Shown here one piece after another: positions 12,694 to 22,315 of a stretch of DNA of 64,000 nt; positions within the stretch are counted from its first letter, which is position 1; every line of letters begins with the position of its first letter. The translations under genes and the position numbers were made by a program. Location of the stretch: NCBI GenBank assembly GCA_019429465.1, contig JAHYIV010000002.1:99143-163142 (forward strand), given 5' to 3'. The stretch is from Desulfoarculaceae bacterium. GTDB lineage: Bacteria; Desulfobacterota; Desulfobulbia; Desulfobulbales; Desulfocapsaceae. Under the pieces are notes generated by a model. It had not been told where the DNA came from, ran no database searches, and saw nothing but the letters and a program-made list of their open reading frames with translations.

Positions 12694-13398
12694 TTATTTA
12701 ACTGCAGCCCTGGCATCAAGTGGATCTACCTTAAATCCCGGCCCCATAGTTGAAGAAACAGTTATTGATTTAATATAAATCCCTTTACTTGTAGAAGGCT
12801 TCAACTGAATAATTTTTTCTATAAAGGCCTTAGTATTATCCATCAGCTTAGTATCACCAAAAGATATCTTACCAAGTCCGGCATGAACTATTCCAGCCTT
12901 ATCAACACGGAAGTCTACCTTGCCGCTTTTAATCTCTTTGACAATATTGGCCACATCAAAGGTAACGGTCCCAAGCTTGGCATTAGGCATCAGATTTCTA
13001 GGTCCAAGTACACGCCCTATTTTACCAACTGTTCCCATCATATCTGGAGTTGCTACTGTTTTATCAAACTCAAGCCAACCACCTTGAATTTTGGCCACAA
13101 GCTCATCGGAACCGACATAATCGGCACCGGCCTCTCTTGCCTCAATCTCTTTCTCGCCCTTAGCAAAAACAAGTACTCGAGTAACTTTACCCGTACCATG
13201 AGGCAAGACAACCGAAGAACGGACCATCTGGTCTGCATGCCGGGGATCAACACCCAATTTTATTGCAACATCAAAGGTTTCATCAAATTTTACATAACTG
13301 CTTTGAACAACACTCTTCACTGCTTCCTCTAGGGTCATCAACAGTGAACGGTCAAGACCTTCTATCTTGTTTCTATAAAGTTTTCCGTATTTCGGCAT
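12694..13398 (-). CDS. rplA: 50S ribosomal protein L1
   Basis: L1 forms the mobile L1 stalk that helps release E-site tRNA and is usually the repressor of its own rplK-rplA operon. The product is 234 aa from the chosen start [12 protein letters not shown] longer frame begins 7 codons earlier (13419), but those codons overlap the strong AGGAGG Shine-Dalgarno just upstream of 13398, which rules them out. Conserved [14 protein letters not shown] and [13 protein letters not shown] segments are present. It lies 78 bp downstream of rplK. Confidence 0.97.
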   Translation of the reverse strand: MPKYGKLYRNKIEGLDRSLLMTLEEAVKSVVQSSYVKFDETFDVAIKLGVDPRHADQMVRSSVVLPHGTGKVTRVLVFAKGEKEIEAREAGADYVGSDELVAKIQGGWLEFDKTVATPDMMGTVGKIGRVLGPRNLMPNAKLGTVTFDVANIVKEIKSGKVDFRVDKAGIVHAGLGKISFGDTKLMDNTKAFIEKIIQLKPSTSKGIYIKSITVSSTMGPGFKVDPLDARAAVK

Positions 13399-13476
13399 AT
13401 TGGGCCTCCTACTCATCAAGCAGGTAATATATTTCTATCCGCTCGAACTGTAGTAAAAAAATTAATTAAAAGTATA

Positions 13477-13902
13477 TCAACCGACGACAGTAATTCCAAT
13501 ACTACGAGCTGTTCCGGCAATAATGCGCATGGCCTTGTCGATATCATAGGCATTTAAATCTGGCAATTTAATCTCAGCAATTTCGCGAATCTGCTGATTG
13601 CTTATTTCAGCAACACGATCAACCTTGGGGTTACTCGATCCTTTTTTCAAACCCGCAGCCTTCAACAAAAGTACCGACGCAGGTGGAGTCTTGGTAATGT
13701 AGGTAAAGGATCTATCCTGAAAAACAGTGATAACAACAGGCACCACCGTATCACCCATCGATTGGGTTTTGGCATTAAAGTCCTTGCAGAACTCCATGAT
13801 ATTCACACCATGCTGACCCAATGCCGGACCGATTGGTGGTGAAGGATTTGCTTTACCTGCAGCAACCTGCAATTTAATATATGCCGTTATTTTCTTGGCC
13901 AT
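13477..13902 (-). CDS. rplK: 50S ribosomal protein L11
   Basis: L11 forms the GTPase-associated centre with 23S rRNA. The product has the typical 141-aa length and N-terminal [23 protein letters not shown] block (residues ~7-29), including the proline-rich helix linked to thiostrepton and RelA function. The C-terminal rRNA-binding domain ends [10 protein letters not shown]. It is the first ribosomal gene after nusG, with a 134-bp gap that may hold an internal promoter, though I saw no convincing one. Confidence 0.98.
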   Translation of the reverse strand: MAKKITAYIKLQVAAGKANPSPPIGPALGQHGVNIMEFCKDFNAKTQSMGDTVVPVVITVFQDRSFTYITKTPPASVLLLKAAGLKKGSSNPKVDRVAEISNQQIREIAEIKLPDLNAYDIDKAMRIIAGTARSIGITVVG

Positions 13903-14036
13903 TATTTACTCCCACTGTTCCTAGGTATATTTTTTACTCAACGGGTAACCCGCTAGAAGATTCAAACAAGCTCAAACCACTATTCTTTTTAAAAGAGATA
14001 AGACACCAACTTACCGTTATCTAATGATAAATAAAA

Positions 14037-14570
14037 TTAACTATTTGTTACCTGCATATATTCCAATTCAACCGGGGTCTCCCTGCCAAAGATAGAGACC
14101 ATAACCCTGACCCTGCCTTTTTCTGGAAAAACTTCATCCACTACACCTTGAAAATTAGCAAAAGGTCCGTCTGTCACCCTGACAACTTCACCAACCTCAA
14201 AAATAACCTTTGGTCGTGGAGACTCCGACCCATCATGAATACGGCCGATAATCTTGGCTGCGTCTTCATCGGGAAGAGGCAAAGGATGCAAATCATCGCC
14301 GACAAAACCTACAACCCGTGGCATATTTTCATGTAGTGTATGCCAGGTAGAATCGTTTAACTCCATCGAAATAAGGATATATCCCGGAAAAAATTTCCGT
14401 GAAGAAGTCTTCCTGACACCCTTAATCATTTCAACTACCTGCTCGGTAGGAACAAGAATATCGCCAAAAGAATCTTCAAGGCCGTCATTCCTTATCCTCT
14501 CTTCAAGGGTTGCCTTGACCTTATCTTCAAAGCCGGAATGAACCTGCAAAATGTACCAATGTCTTGCCAT
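14037..14570 (-). CDS. nusG: transcription termination/antitermination factor NusG
   Basis: NusG couples RNA polymerase to Rho or to the ribosome. The 177-aa protein has the N-terminal NGN domain (WYILQVHSGFEDKV near the start, FPGYILI near residue 63) and a C-terminal KOW domain (FEVGEVVRVTDGPFANFQG near residues 125-143). Length and domain order are normal. It follows secE by 70 bp, the usual secE-nusG pair at the head of the rplKAJL-rpoBC cluster. Confidence 0.97.
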   Translation of the reverse strand: MARHWYILQVHSGFEDKVKATLEERIRNDGLEDSFGDILVPTEQVVEMIKGVRKTSSRKFFPGYILISMELNDSTWHTLHENMPRVVGFVGDDLHPLPLPDEDAAKIIGRIHDGSESPRPKVIFEVGEVVRVTDGPFANFQGVVDEVFPEKGRVRVMVSIFGRETPVELEYMQVTNS

Positions 14571-14640
14571 GAATAAGCTTTTTTATCTGTTAAGGGTTTA
14601 GGTGAATAGAGACAGACTCAGTGCTCTTCGGAGCAGGATA

Positions 14641-14907
14641 TTAATTCAAAAAGAAGGACACTACTTTTCCGAGTAAAAGATCTACTGTTCCAAGATAAAT
14701 AGCCATGATAGTTGACAAAACTATGACAACAGTCGTGAGCCCCAGAGTTACCTTTCTTTCCGGCCAAACAATTTTACTTGCTTCGACCCTGACTTCATTA
14801 ATAAATTTCTTAATTTGAGCCGGTGAAAAGTCCCCTGACTCTTCAGCACTTCCCTTTAAGTCTTTGACAGGTTTTGATTTATTTATCATCGTCGTAGCAA
14901 TACCCAT
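14641..14907 (-). CDS. secE: preprotein translocase subunit SecE
   Basis: SecE clamps SecY in the Sec translocon. The 88-aa product is the single-membrane-span form. It has a polar N-terminus, the conserved amphipathic FINEVRVEASKIVWPERKVT segment (about residues 35-54), then one hydrophobic helix (about 56-75) and a short tail. The start is somewhat uncertain: Met7 gives a form six residues shorter. It lies between tRNA-Trp and nusG. Confidence 0.95.
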   Translation of the reverse strand: MGIATTMINKSKPVKDLKGSAEESGDFSPAQIKKFINEVRVEASKIVWPERKVTLGLTTVVIVLSTIMAIYLGTVDLLLGKVVSFFLN

Positions 14908-14978
14908 CTTTGGCGAAAAAACTTGCCAAAAAAAAATCCTTTAGTTACTCACCGTTAACAACGTATCGTACACTTAAA

Positions 14979-15054
14979 TGGCAGGCCAGGAGGGACTCGA
15001 ACCCCCAACATCCGGATTTGGAGTCCGGCGCTCTACCATTAGAGCTACTGGCCT
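14979..15054 (-). tRNA. tRNA-Trp (anticodon CCA)
   Basis: A 76-nt cloverleaf on the minus strand starts AGGCCAG and ends CTGGCCT-G-CCA, so the 3' CCA is genome encoded. The anticodon stem-loop CCGGACTCCAAATCCGG gives CCA, and the T-loop has the GGTTCGAGTCC motif. It sits between rpmG and secE, as in many tuf-rpmG-trnW-secE-nusG clusters. Confidence 0.97.
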
Positions 15055-15066
15055 ACGACCTTCTCA

Positions 15067-15216
15067 TTACTTGGTCTCTTTATGGGGAGTATGCGCCCTG
15101 CAGAATGAACAGAATTTCTTCAGTTCAAGTTTGTTTGGCGTACTTTTTTTATTCTTGGTCGTCGTATAATTACGTCGTTTGCATGTTCCACATGCAAGTG
15201 TAACAATATCTCTCAT
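15067..15216 (-). CDS. rpmG: 50S ribosomal protein L33 (zinc-binding form)
   Basis: This is a short gene of 49 codons read directly from the sequence, with product starting [17 protein letters not shown]. It keeps both cysteine pairs (CGTC near residues 9-12 and CSFC near 37-40), so it is the zinc-ribbon type of L33 rather than the cysteine-free type. A GGAAAGG Shine-Dalgarno lies just upstream of the ATG. It lies 66 bp downstream of tuf across a terminator-like hairpin and is followed by tRNA-Trp, the standard placement. Confidence 0.95.
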   Translation of the reverse strand: MRDIVTLACGTCKRRNYTTTKNKKSTPNKLELKKFCSFCRAHTPHKETK

Positions 15217-15233
15217 TACCTTTCCATCCAATA

Positions 15234-15271
15234 GAAAAAAAGCACTCTGCCCTCAACCAGGCACAGTGCTT
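15234..15271 (-). terminator. hairpin terminator after tuf
   Basis: On the minus strand a stem AAGCACTGTGCC / GGGCAGAGTGCTT is followed by a run of T residues, starting 11 bp after the tuf stop codon. It should lower but may not abolish transcription into rpmG-tRNA-Trp-secE. Confidence 0.7.
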
Positions 15272-15282
15272 AAAATTAAAAT

Positions 15283-16473
15283 TTAAGCAATAATTTCACT
15301 GACAACACCGGCACCAACAGTCCGACCACCCTCACGGATAGCAAACCGAAGACCCACGTCCATAGCGATAGGGGTAATCAACTCTCCAACAACAGAAACA
15401 TTATCCCCGGGCATTACCATCTCGGTTCCCTCAGGGAGGGTCACAATACCGGTCACATCTGTTGTTCTGAAATAAAACTGGGGCCGATACCCATTAAAGA
15501 ATGGGGTATGGCGACCACCTTCTTCCTTACCAAGAATATAGCATTCCGCCTTAAATTTTGTATGTGGTGTAATGGTACCTGGCTTTGCCAGGACTTGACC
15601 ACGTTGGATGTCTTCACGTTTGGTTCCACGCAGCAGTACTCCAACATTGTCACCTGCCTGGCCCTCATCAAGGATCTTTCGGAACATCTCAACACCCGTG
15701 ACAGTAGTCTTGACAGTATCAGTAATACCAACAATAGCAACCTCATCACCAACATGGACGATACCACGCTCAATACGTCCAGTGGCGACTGTTCCACGAC
15801 CTGAAATAGAGAAGACGTCCTCAACAGGCATCAAGAAAGGCATATCAACATCGCGCTTTGGTTCCGGGACATAGGTGTCGATTGCCTCCACCAAATCCCA
15901 TATACACTTGGCAGCCTCGGGGTCATCTGGGTTCTCAAGGGCCTTGAGGGCCGAACCATGGATAATCGGCACATCGTCTCCCGGGAAATCATACTTATCA
16001 AGAAGCTCACGCAGCTCCATCTCTACCAGCTCGATCAGTTCAGGATCATCAACCATGTCACATTTATTCAAAAAAACCACGATACAGGGAACACCAACCT
16101 GACGGGCAAGAAGGATATGCTCACGAGTCTGAGGCATGGCTCCATCGTTGGCACCGACAACCAGGATCGCGCCATCCATCTGGGCCGCACCGGTAATCAT
16201 GTTCTTTATATAATCAGCATGGCCCGGACAATCGACATGGGCATAATGACGATTGGCAGTCTCATACTCCACATGAGCAGTGGCAATGGTAATACCACGC
16301 TCTTTTTCTTCCGGAGCCTTGTCAATATCACTGAAATCAGTAAATTTTGCCAAACCTTTTGTTGAAAGTACTCGGGTTATCGCAGCGGTCAGGGTTGTTT
16401 TACCATGATCAATATGACCGATGGTTCCCACATTTACATGTGGTTTCTTCCTATCAAATTTTTCTTTTGCCAT
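15283..16473 (-). CDS. tuf: translation elongation factor Tu
   Basis: EF-Tu delivers aminoacyl-tRNA to the ribosome. The product is 396 aa from the chosen start [17 protein letters not shown] frame extending 30 codons further runs back into the upstream tRNA-Thr and lacks a ribosome site, whereas GGGAGG precedes the ATG at 16473. GTPase motifs are intact: GHIDHGKT near residue 18, DCPGH near 80 and NKCDM near 135. It is transcribed directly after a four-tRNA cluster, the same thrU-tyrU-glyT-thrT-tufB order as in E. coli. Confidence 0.98.
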   Translation of the reverse strand: MAKEKFDRKKPHVNVGTIGHIDHGKTTLTAAITRVLSTKGLAKFTDFSDIDKAPEEKERGITIATAHVEYETANRHYAHVDCPGHADYIKNMITGAAQMDGAILVVGANDGAMPQTREHILLARQVGVPCIVVFLNKCDMVDDPELIELVEMELRELLDKYDFPGDDVPIIHGSALKALENPDDPEAAKCIWDLVEAIDTYVPEPKRDVDMPFLMPVEDVFSISGRGTVATGRIERGIVHVGDEVAIVGITDTVKTTVTGVEMFRKILDEGQAGDNVGVLLRGTKREDIQRGQVLAKPGTITPHTKFKAECYILGKEEGGRHTPFFNGYRPQFYFRTTDVTGIVTLPEGTEMVMPGDNVSVVGELITPIAMDVGLRFAIREGGRTVGAGVVSEIIA

Positions 16474-16518
16474 AGTCGTCGCCTCCCTGTCCATAAACTT
16501 ATTTAAAAAAAATAAAAC

Positions 16519-16594
<76 letters not shown>

Positions 16595-16620
16595 CCTATC
16601 CGTACAAACTAAAAAATCGC

Positions 16621-16696
16621 TGGAGCGGGAAACGAGACTCGAACTCGCAACCCTCAGCTTGGAAGGCTGATGCTCTACCAATTGAGCTATTCCCGC
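16621..16696 (-). tRNA. tRNA-Gly (anticodon TCC)
   Basis: A 76-nt minus-strand cloverleaf with acceptor GCGGGAA/TTCCCGC and encoded CCA. The anticodon loop TTCCAAG gives TCC. It is the third gene of the four-tRNA cluster upstream of tuf. Confidence 0.97.
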
Positions 16697-16727
16697 CTAG
16701 CACATAAAACACTTAACGATTAAGAAA

Positions 16728-16812
16728 TGGTGGAGGGGGGAGGATTCGAACCTCCGAAGGCGCTGCCGACAGATTTACAGTCTGTTCCCTTTAACCACTC
16801 GGGAACCCCTCC
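16728..16812 (-). tRNA. tRNA-Tyr (anticodon GTA)
   Basis: An 85-nt class II tRNA on the minus strand with a long variable arm between the anticodon and T arms. Acceptor GGAGGGG/CCCCTCC and CCA are encoded. The anticodon stem-loop ACAGACTGTAAATCTGT gives GTA. Confidence 0.97.
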
Positions 16813-16860
16813 ATTCACAATACATCTCTCAAAACACTTACAGCACATTTTTTCTACAGC

Positions 16861-16935
16861 TGGAGCTGGCGATGGGATTTGAACCCGCAACCTGCTGATT
16901 ACAAATCAGCTGCTCTGCCGTTGAGCTACGCCAGC
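16861..16935 (-). tRNA. tRNA-Thr (anticodon TGT)
   Basis: A 75-nt minus-strand cloverleaf with acceptor GCTGGCG/CGCCAGC and encoded CCA. The anticodon loop TTTGTAA gives TGT. It is the first gene of the tRNA-tuf cluster, preceded by an A/T-rich stretch with no convincing consensus promoter. Confidence 0.97.
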
Positions 16936-17034
16936 ATATAAAAAAAAACATCTTACCTACTATAATCGAGTAAAGCAATCTTTTTTTTATTTATATTTTT
17001 CTATCTCTCTGTATAAAAAAACAGTCAGGAAAAG

Positions 17035-17070
17035 ACAAAAAAAAGGCCATGCCAAAATGACACGGCCTTT
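17035..17070 (-). terminator. rho-independent terminator after qmoC
   Basis: On the minus strand a 10-bp stem AAAGGCCGTG / CATGGCCTTT with a 9-nt loop is followed by a T-rich run. It begins 31 bp beyond the qmoC stop and insulates the sulfate-reduction operon from the tRNA-tuf operon downstream. Confidence 0.8.
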
Positions 17071-17100
17071 AATGAAAGGAAACCACTCATTAATATTGAG

Positions 17101-18306
17101 TTACATATCAGCAGAGTTTGTTCCAAAGGCACTATCTCTATATTTCTCGAATGCCATGGCAAAAGTCCGATAGACTAAATGGGCAAACTTGGTATAAGGC
17201 ATATACATAAAAAGCATCGTTACGGCCACGAGGTGGACAAAATAAAGAACATAGCCTGGACCGGGCAGTCCTGACCAGCGAGCAATTTCTGCCAAGAGTC
17301 CGCTCACACCAACAACCATAATTTCCCAGATCAAAAACCAGTCATAAAAGGTAGATGTCAGACTTTTTTCCGCTTCTTTTCTGGCACGATTCATCCACAG
17401 GATGCCGATACCAACAATCATGGCAACGGCAGAGACATTGGCAAGAATCTTGACCGGGTTCCAGACCGACATCGGGCCATGCAAAAAACTCAGCGCCGGC
17501 ATGAGGGCAAGTACATCATTCGCCAGTGCTGACCAGGCAGTAACAATAAAAAGACCGATAAAGGCAAGCATCAGAGGCAGATGCCCCTGTACCCGATCAT
17601 TATTATCATTACACTTTCTAAGCCGAGTATGCTGCACTATTTCCTGGACAGACGGCCAGAGAAACTCTTTAATAAAAGAGCCGGCAGAAGGCCGAAAAGC
17701 ATTTTTCAGGCCAGCGTTTTCTGCCATTCCTTTCCACATTTTCGATACGCCTTTATAAGAGGCAACAACAGCTAAACCGGCCGCCCCAAGCATAATCACG
17801 TCGATAAAAAAGACATTTTTACTCAACCAGTAAAAATCCCAATGGCCAAAGAAGCGTTGATAACCATAGGTGGAAAAATCAGCCACTGAAGGAATAGAAA
17901 GCCCGCCGGAGATCAGCCATAAAACAAAAATGATCACCGAAGGGATTGCGATAAGCATAGGCAAACCCTTTGAACTTGATGCCAGTTTGGCAAGCCCTGA
18001 CGGCCAGCCATAAAAGGTATAGGCATATGCCCTGATAGCGCCAAGGACGTGGCTGGGTTTAGCACCGCGTGGACAATAAACAGTACAATCGCCACAATCA
18101 TGACAGAGAAAAATATCAGGATCAGCAACGAGTTTATCCTTCAGTCCCCACTGGGCCCAGACCATCTCTTTGCGCGGAAATGGTTTCGTATCAGTAGAAA
18201 GCTGACAGACTACCGAGCAGGTTGCACACTGATAACATTTCTTCAGTGTATCACCACCGGCACTTTTAAGATGTTTAATAAATTCTAAATCCGGTTGAAC
18301 ATTCAT
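17101..18306 (-). CDS. qmoC: quinone-interacting membrane-bound oxidoreductase, membrane subunit QmoC
   Basis: QmoC passes electrons between the menaquinone pool and QmoAB, which reduces the adenylylsulfate reductase AprAB. The 401-aa product has an N-terminal HdrC-like domain with two [4Fe-4S] cysteine sets (C24, C27, C30, C34 and C68, C71, C74, C78). A HdrE/NarI-like membrane domain of about six hydrophobic helices with histidines suited to heme b follows. The start at 18306 is chosen because AGGAGG lies 9 nt upstream; an in-frame ATG three codons earlier abuts the AGGAGG with no spacing. It follows qmoB by 141 bp, across a strong hairpin. Confidence 0.95.
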   Translation of the reverse strand: MNVQPDLEFIKHLKSAGGDTLKKCYQCATCSVVCQLSTDTKPFPRKEMVWAQWGLKDKLVADPDIFLCHDCGDCTVYCPRGAKPSHVLGAIRAYAYTFYGWPSGLAKLASSSKGLPMLIAIPSVIIFVLWLISGGLSIPSVADFSTYGYQRFFGHWDFYWLSKNVFFIDVIMLGAAGLAVVASYKGVSKMWKGMAENAGLKNAFRPSAGSFIKEFLWPSVQEIVQHTRLRKCNDNNDRVQGHLPLMLAFIGLFIVTAWSALANDVLALMPALSFLHGPMSVWNPVKILANVSAVAMIVGIGILWMNRARKEAEKSLTSTFYDWFLIWEIMVVGVSGLLAEIARWSGLPGPGYVLYFVHLVAVTMLFMYMPYTKFAHLVYRTFAMAFEKYRDSAFGTNSADM

Positions 18307-18389
18307 CCTTCTCATCCTCCTGTTATATTAACAAATCTTTTGTCTGAGACTGGTAAAGAGCCAAAAATCTCTTCAATCAAGAGAAAAAT

Positions 18390-18433
18390 GATAGTGGCGT
18401 CCTTTTTTTATACAAGAAAGGGACGCCACTATC
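18390..18433 (-). promoter_or_regulatory. qmoB-qmoC intercistronic hairpin
   Basis: A perfect 13-bp inverted repeat (GATAGTGGCGTCC, 18390-18402, and its complement 18421-18433) with an 18-nt A-rich loop lies 14 bp after the qmoB stop codon. On the minus strand the stem is followed by ATTTTTCTC, so it can act as a partial terminator or as an mRNA stabiliser and processing site between qmoAB and qmoC. I see no promoter before qmoC, so qmoC probably depends on read-through. Confidence 0.6.
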
Positions 18434-18447
18434 TACTCAAAACAGGA

Positions 18448-20712
18448 CTAGAAACCCTTAAATGGGTTAGGACCAAGTTCAACAATCTCATCAACAAAGT
18501 CATTGATGAGTTTGGGGATGGTATCATAGTCGGTAATTGAAACCTGATCAGAACGTACACGCTCAGGCTCAAGTCCGAGGGTGGAGAGGGAATCGCCTAT
18601 GTTTTCCATACGCTTACTGGCAATCTCAGAGCCCTTGACAAAATGGCATTGATAATCGTCACCATATTTACAGCCAAGAAGCATGGCGCCGTCCATACCG
18701 GCAGAGAGCAAGTCACGGACCCAGGACATATTCACAGAGCCAAGACAGCGAACAGGCACGACACGGACCATATGATTCAGTTTGTTGCGCCTCATACCAG
18801 CCATATCCAAGGCAGGATAGGCATCATTCTCACAGGCAAAGATGACAATACGTAATTTATCTTCATCATCTTCAGGGACATCTATGGCCTTAAGCATGGA
18901 ACCTATGAGATCGATATTATAATCCTTGAAACCGATAATACGCTCAGGGCAGGCTCCCATACAGGTACCGCATCGACGGCAACGCGTTGGATTCGGTAAT
19001 GGAGTACCCTTGGCATCATCATCAAGGGCACCAAACGGACACTCCTCCGTACAACGCTTACACTGGGTACAACGTTGCATAAAGAATTCTGGATAGGTCT
19101 TATCACCTGAACGTGGATGAACCGACACACCGCGATCGGCAGACTCAATACACTGAATCGCCTTCAATGCGGCACCTGTGGCATCATCAATGGTCTCTTC
19201 CATGTTCATGGCCTTGCGCACACCGCCACAGGTATAAACACCGGTACGACGGGTCTCGTACGGAAAGCAGATAAAATGAGAATCGGCATAGCCATCAAAA
19301 AGGCCAAGATCCAGGAAAGCCGGTCCTTGACGATAGGCCAGATTAATTGAACTCTCAAATTTTGTCGTTGGCACCATACCGGCGGCCAGGACCACCAGAT
19401 CAACATCAAGATTCAGATCTTCACCAAGCAGGGTATCTTTCGCGGTTACCGTACAGCCATTGCCGGCAGCCACAACCCCGGTCACCGCTGCCTTGGTCAG
19501 AAAGATCCCGTCATCCTGCTGAATCCCCTTGTAAAACAGCTCCATATGACCTGGAGTGCGCATGTGCTGATAGAGGATATAGGCCTTGGCATCGCTGTTA
19601 TTCTCGCGCACATATTTGGCCTGCTTGAGGGCAACCATGGAGGTTACAGAGTTACAATAGGGAAAATCCTGATCATGCTCTTCACCACCCGGGCTCATGA
19701 TAAAGGCAACGGAATTAATGCCGGAGAGTTTGTTCTCCTTGGCCATCTTCTCGAACTGGGCGTTGGTGACTACCTTCTCATTCACTCCATAGCCAAGATG
19801 GGTAAACTCAGAAACGTCAGCCGGCACCCAACCGGTGGCCAGGACAACCGCACCAAATTTTTGGGCATCGGGATTTCCCTCAGCATACGGCTTCAGGCCG
19901 AGATTGGGATCTTCCAACTGACCCTTGCTGATTAGGTCCTGCTCATCAACACCGACCTTGGCTGGCGCATCCCACTCTGTTTTTGTGCCGGCAGCCTTGA
20001 GAGTCACCCCAAAGTCGCCAGGAGCTCCACCAATACGGGCAACCTCGGTATCGGTCTTGACCGTAATGTTGGCATCCGCTTCAACCGCGGCAACCATTGT
20101 AGCGATGGAGTTTGGCTCAAGCTCGGTATAAGGAAGTTTTGTTGGAAACTGCTTGGCCCAGCCGAGGGCCTTGCCGCCGAGTTTATCAGTCTTCTCGATA
20201 ATCGTTACCTTGCTTCCAGCCTTTGAGGCCTCAAGGGCCGCGGTCATGCCGGCGATACCACCACCCATCACCAGGATCTCCTTGTTCAGGGTATCCATCT
20301 GAAATGGTTCAGGCAGTTCGGTCTTTTTGGCACGGGCACAGGCCATACGAATATAGTCGCTGGCCGTTTCTTGCAACCACTCCTTATGTGCGTCCTCTTT
20401 TCCTTCCTCAGCAACGCCGGCTGACCAGATCACCTGCTCACGCAGATTCGCACGGACAGTGATCTTGTCGTCACCAAAGTTAAATTCATTCTGCATGACC
20501 CGGGGAGAACAGGCACAGATCGTTGCCACATTTACCCCGTTTTCAGTCATGTCATTTTCAATAAGTGCTCGTCCATCTGCACCACAGAGATATGAATGAT
20601 CCTTGCAGTCCATGGACAACTCACTGGTAAGCAGCGTTTTCAGCCCTTCAATATCGAGGGCTTCGCCGATGCCGCAACCTGTACATATATAGGCACAATA
20701 TTTTTTATCCAT
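18448..20712 (-). CDS. qmoB: quinone-interacting oxidoreductase flavin/iron-sulfur subunit QmoB
   Basis: QmoB is a cytoplasmic HdrA-like subunit of the Qmo complex that donates electrons for APS reduction. The 754-aa product begins with a short cysteine-containing domain (CTGCG, residues 11-15). An FAD-binding GGGIAGM motif lies near residue 149 and a second nucleotide-binding part near 320-460. Two [4Fe-4S] ferredoxin motifs follow (CTQCKRCTEEC near 551 and CRRCGTCMGAC near 580). The C-terminus resembles the MvhD-type domain of heterodisulfide-reductase systems (about 610-754). Only 3 bp separate it from qmoA, which argues for translational coupling. Confidence 0.95.
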   Translation of the reverse strand: MDKKYCAYICTGCGIGEALDIEGLKTLLTSELSMDCKDHSYLCGADGRALIENDMTENGVNVATICACSPRVMQNEFNFGDDKITVRANLREQVIWSAGVAEEGKEDAHKEWLQETASDYIRMACARAKKTELPEPFQMDTLNKEILVMGGGIAGMTAALEASKAGSKVTIIEKTDKLGGKALGWAKQFPTKLPYTELEPNSIATMVAAVEADANITVKTDTEVARIGGAPGDFGVTLKAAGTKTEWDAPAKVGVDEQDLISKGQLEDPNLGLKPYAEGNPDAQKFGAVVLATGWVPADVSEFTHLGYGVNEKVVTNAQFEKMAKENKLSGINSVAFIMSPGGEEHDQDFPYCNSVTSMVALKQAKYVRENNSDAKAYILYQHMRTPGHMELFYKGIQQDDGIFLTKAAVTGVVAAGNGCTVTAKDTLLGEDLNLDVDLVVLAAGMVPTTKFESSINLAYRQGPAFLDLGLFDGYADSHFICFPYETRRTGVYTCGGVRKAMNMEETIDDATGAALKAIQCIESADRGVSVHPRSGDKTYPEFFMQRCTQCKRCTEECPFGALDDDAKGTPLPNPTRCRRCGTCMGACPERIIGFKDYNIDLIGSMLKAIDVPEDDEDKLRIVIFACENDAYPALDMAGMRRNKLNHMVRVVPVRCLGSVNMSWVRDLLSAGMDGAMLLGCKYGDDYQCHFVKGSEIASKRMENIGDSLSTLGLEPERVRSDQVSITDYDTIPKLINDFVDEIVELGPNPFKGF

Positions 20713-20715
20713 TGA

Positions 20716-21978
20716 TTACGACCTCCTGGAAACCTGAATTGCCTTTAAGGCAGCAGCAGTAGATGACTGGTTAGTGGTGACAACATCAGCGGCCTTACGA
20801 GCACAGCCAGCTGCAATCATACCCTTTTCTGAATCAGAGATGATAAAACCACTGTTATCGATGGCCAGGGCAACAGGTGAGCCCTGCACAGCCAGAGAAG
20901 GCTGCATCCCGGTTGCCAGAACTGCCATGTCAACTTTCTGTCTAATTTTCTCACCTGTCACCGCATTTTCAGCGACAACGGTAACTCCACCATCTGCTTC
21001 AGGGATAATCTCTGCGACCTTTCCCTTGATGAAGGTCGAATTCGGATCGTCCATCAGCTTCTCACGGAATTTCTCATATTTCCCGGGCGTCCTCAGATCG
21101 ATATAGAAGACATAGATCTTGGCCTCAGGATAGCGCTCGCGAATATAGGTCATCTGCTTGAATGTGGCCATGCAGCAGACATAGGAACAGTACTCCAGGT
21201 GATTCTCGTCCCTTGAACCAGCACACTGAACAAAGGCAAAGGACTCGGGCTCCTTGCCATCTCCTGGGCGGATAATGGCGCCATCGGTTGGACCGCCGGG
21301 AGCTGCCATCCGCTCGATCATCATATTGGTGACAATGGCCTGAGACTGTCCAAATTTCAGGTTATCCATTTTGGTTGGATCATAAGGGGTCCAGCCAGTC
21401 GCCCAGATAATGGCCGCAACTTTGATGACCTTGGTCTCCAACTGCATATCCAGATCAACAGCATTATACTTGCAGGCAGCTTTTACAGCTGCAGCACCGG
21501 CTGCGGACAGGGCCGCCTTGTTAATCACATAACGACGCGGGAAGGCCATCTCATGAGGGAGATAGGCAGCCTTGCTCTTATTCATGCCGAAGTTGAATTC
21601 GTTATCAATCTCATCCGGACAGGCGATGGTACATTCGCCACAGGCAGTGCAATTGGCGTTGACATAACGTGGCGCTGTTTCCAATGTCACTTCATAATTC
21701 CCGGGGCCACCCGTTACCGACTTTACGGTGGTCAAGGTATAAGGCCGAATCCTGCGATTATCCTTTACCCGTTTAAAGTTGATCTCAAGTCCACAGCTTG
21801 GTGGACACAGCTTGGGAAAATATTGGTTAAGCTGTGCTACCCGACCACCGAAGTAGGCGTTCTTTTCGACCAGAAAAACATCATTACCGACTTCAGCGGC
21901 CTCAAGGGCCGATGTCAGCCCGCTGATACCACCGCCTACGACCAAAATTGCACCTGAGGTGCCTTGCTCGTCAGTCAT
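20716..21978 (-). CDS. qmoA: quinone-interacting oxidoreductase flavoprotein subunit QmoA
   Basis: QmoA is a soluble HdrA-like flavoprotein of the Qmo complex. The 420-aa product has an N-terminal dinucleotide-binding motif VVGGGISGLTSALEA (GGG at residues 15-17), a second FAD-binding part toward the C-terminus, and one [4Fe-4S] ligand set C110, C113, C116, C120. Residues C58 and C62 in the KLCPPSCG motif match the conserved cysteines of HdrA-like proteins. It is the first qmo gene, downstream of aprBA and its terminator, so it needs its own promoter or read-through; none stood out in 21979-22243. Confidence 0.95.
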   Translation of the reverse strand: MTDEQGTSGAILVVGGGISGLTSALEAAEVGNDVFLVEKNAYFGGRVAQLNQYFPKLCPPSCGLEINFKRVKDNRRIRPYTLTTVKSVTGGPGNYEVTLETAPRYVNANCTACGECTIACPDEIDNEFNFGMNKSKAAYLPHEMAFPRRYVINKAALSAAGAAAVKAACKYNAVDLDMQLETKVIKVAAIIWATGWTPYDPTKMDNLKFGQSQAIVTNMMIERMAAPGGPTDGAIIRPGDGKEPESFAFVQCAGSRDENHLEYCSYVCCMATFKQMTYIRERYPEAKIYVFYIDLRTPGKYEKFREKLMDDPNSTFIKGKVAEIIPEADGGVTVVAENAVTGEKIRQKVDMAVLATGMQPSLAVQGSPVALAIDNSGFIISDSEKGMIAAGCARKAADVVTTNQSSTAAALKAIQVSRRS

Positions 21979-22243
21979 ACCATTCCTCCATTAATACTCT
22001 TAATATTTACTTTGAAGGTCTTTCTGCCCTGCTCACATCAGTGTGCATAAAAACACCAAAGACATCAATTCCTGACCAACTCCATCATCTCCTACAATCT
22101 TCCTACTCAGCTAACTAACTTAAGAGAAAACAAAAAGTTCCACTGAAAAATACGAAAAAATTATTCAAAGCATCTCTCTTTTGTAACTCATCCACATCAA
22201 AGGGGCACAAAATACCTTTGACCCGAATCAATCACAATACATA

Positions 22244-22287
22244 GAAAAAATCTCCAGGAATCCGAAGACTCCTGGAGATTTTTTTTA
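22244..22287 (-). terminator. bidirectional-looking terminator between aprA and qmoA
   Basis: A stem ATCTCCAGGA / TCCTGGAGAT with a 10-nt loop is flanked by T runs on both strands and lies just after the aprA stop codon. It should end most aprBA transcripts before qmoA. The remaining gap (21979-22243) shows no open reading frame worth calling. Confidence 0.85.
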
Positions 22288-22315
22288 TTCCATCATGAAA
22301 CCAGGTTCTAAAATC

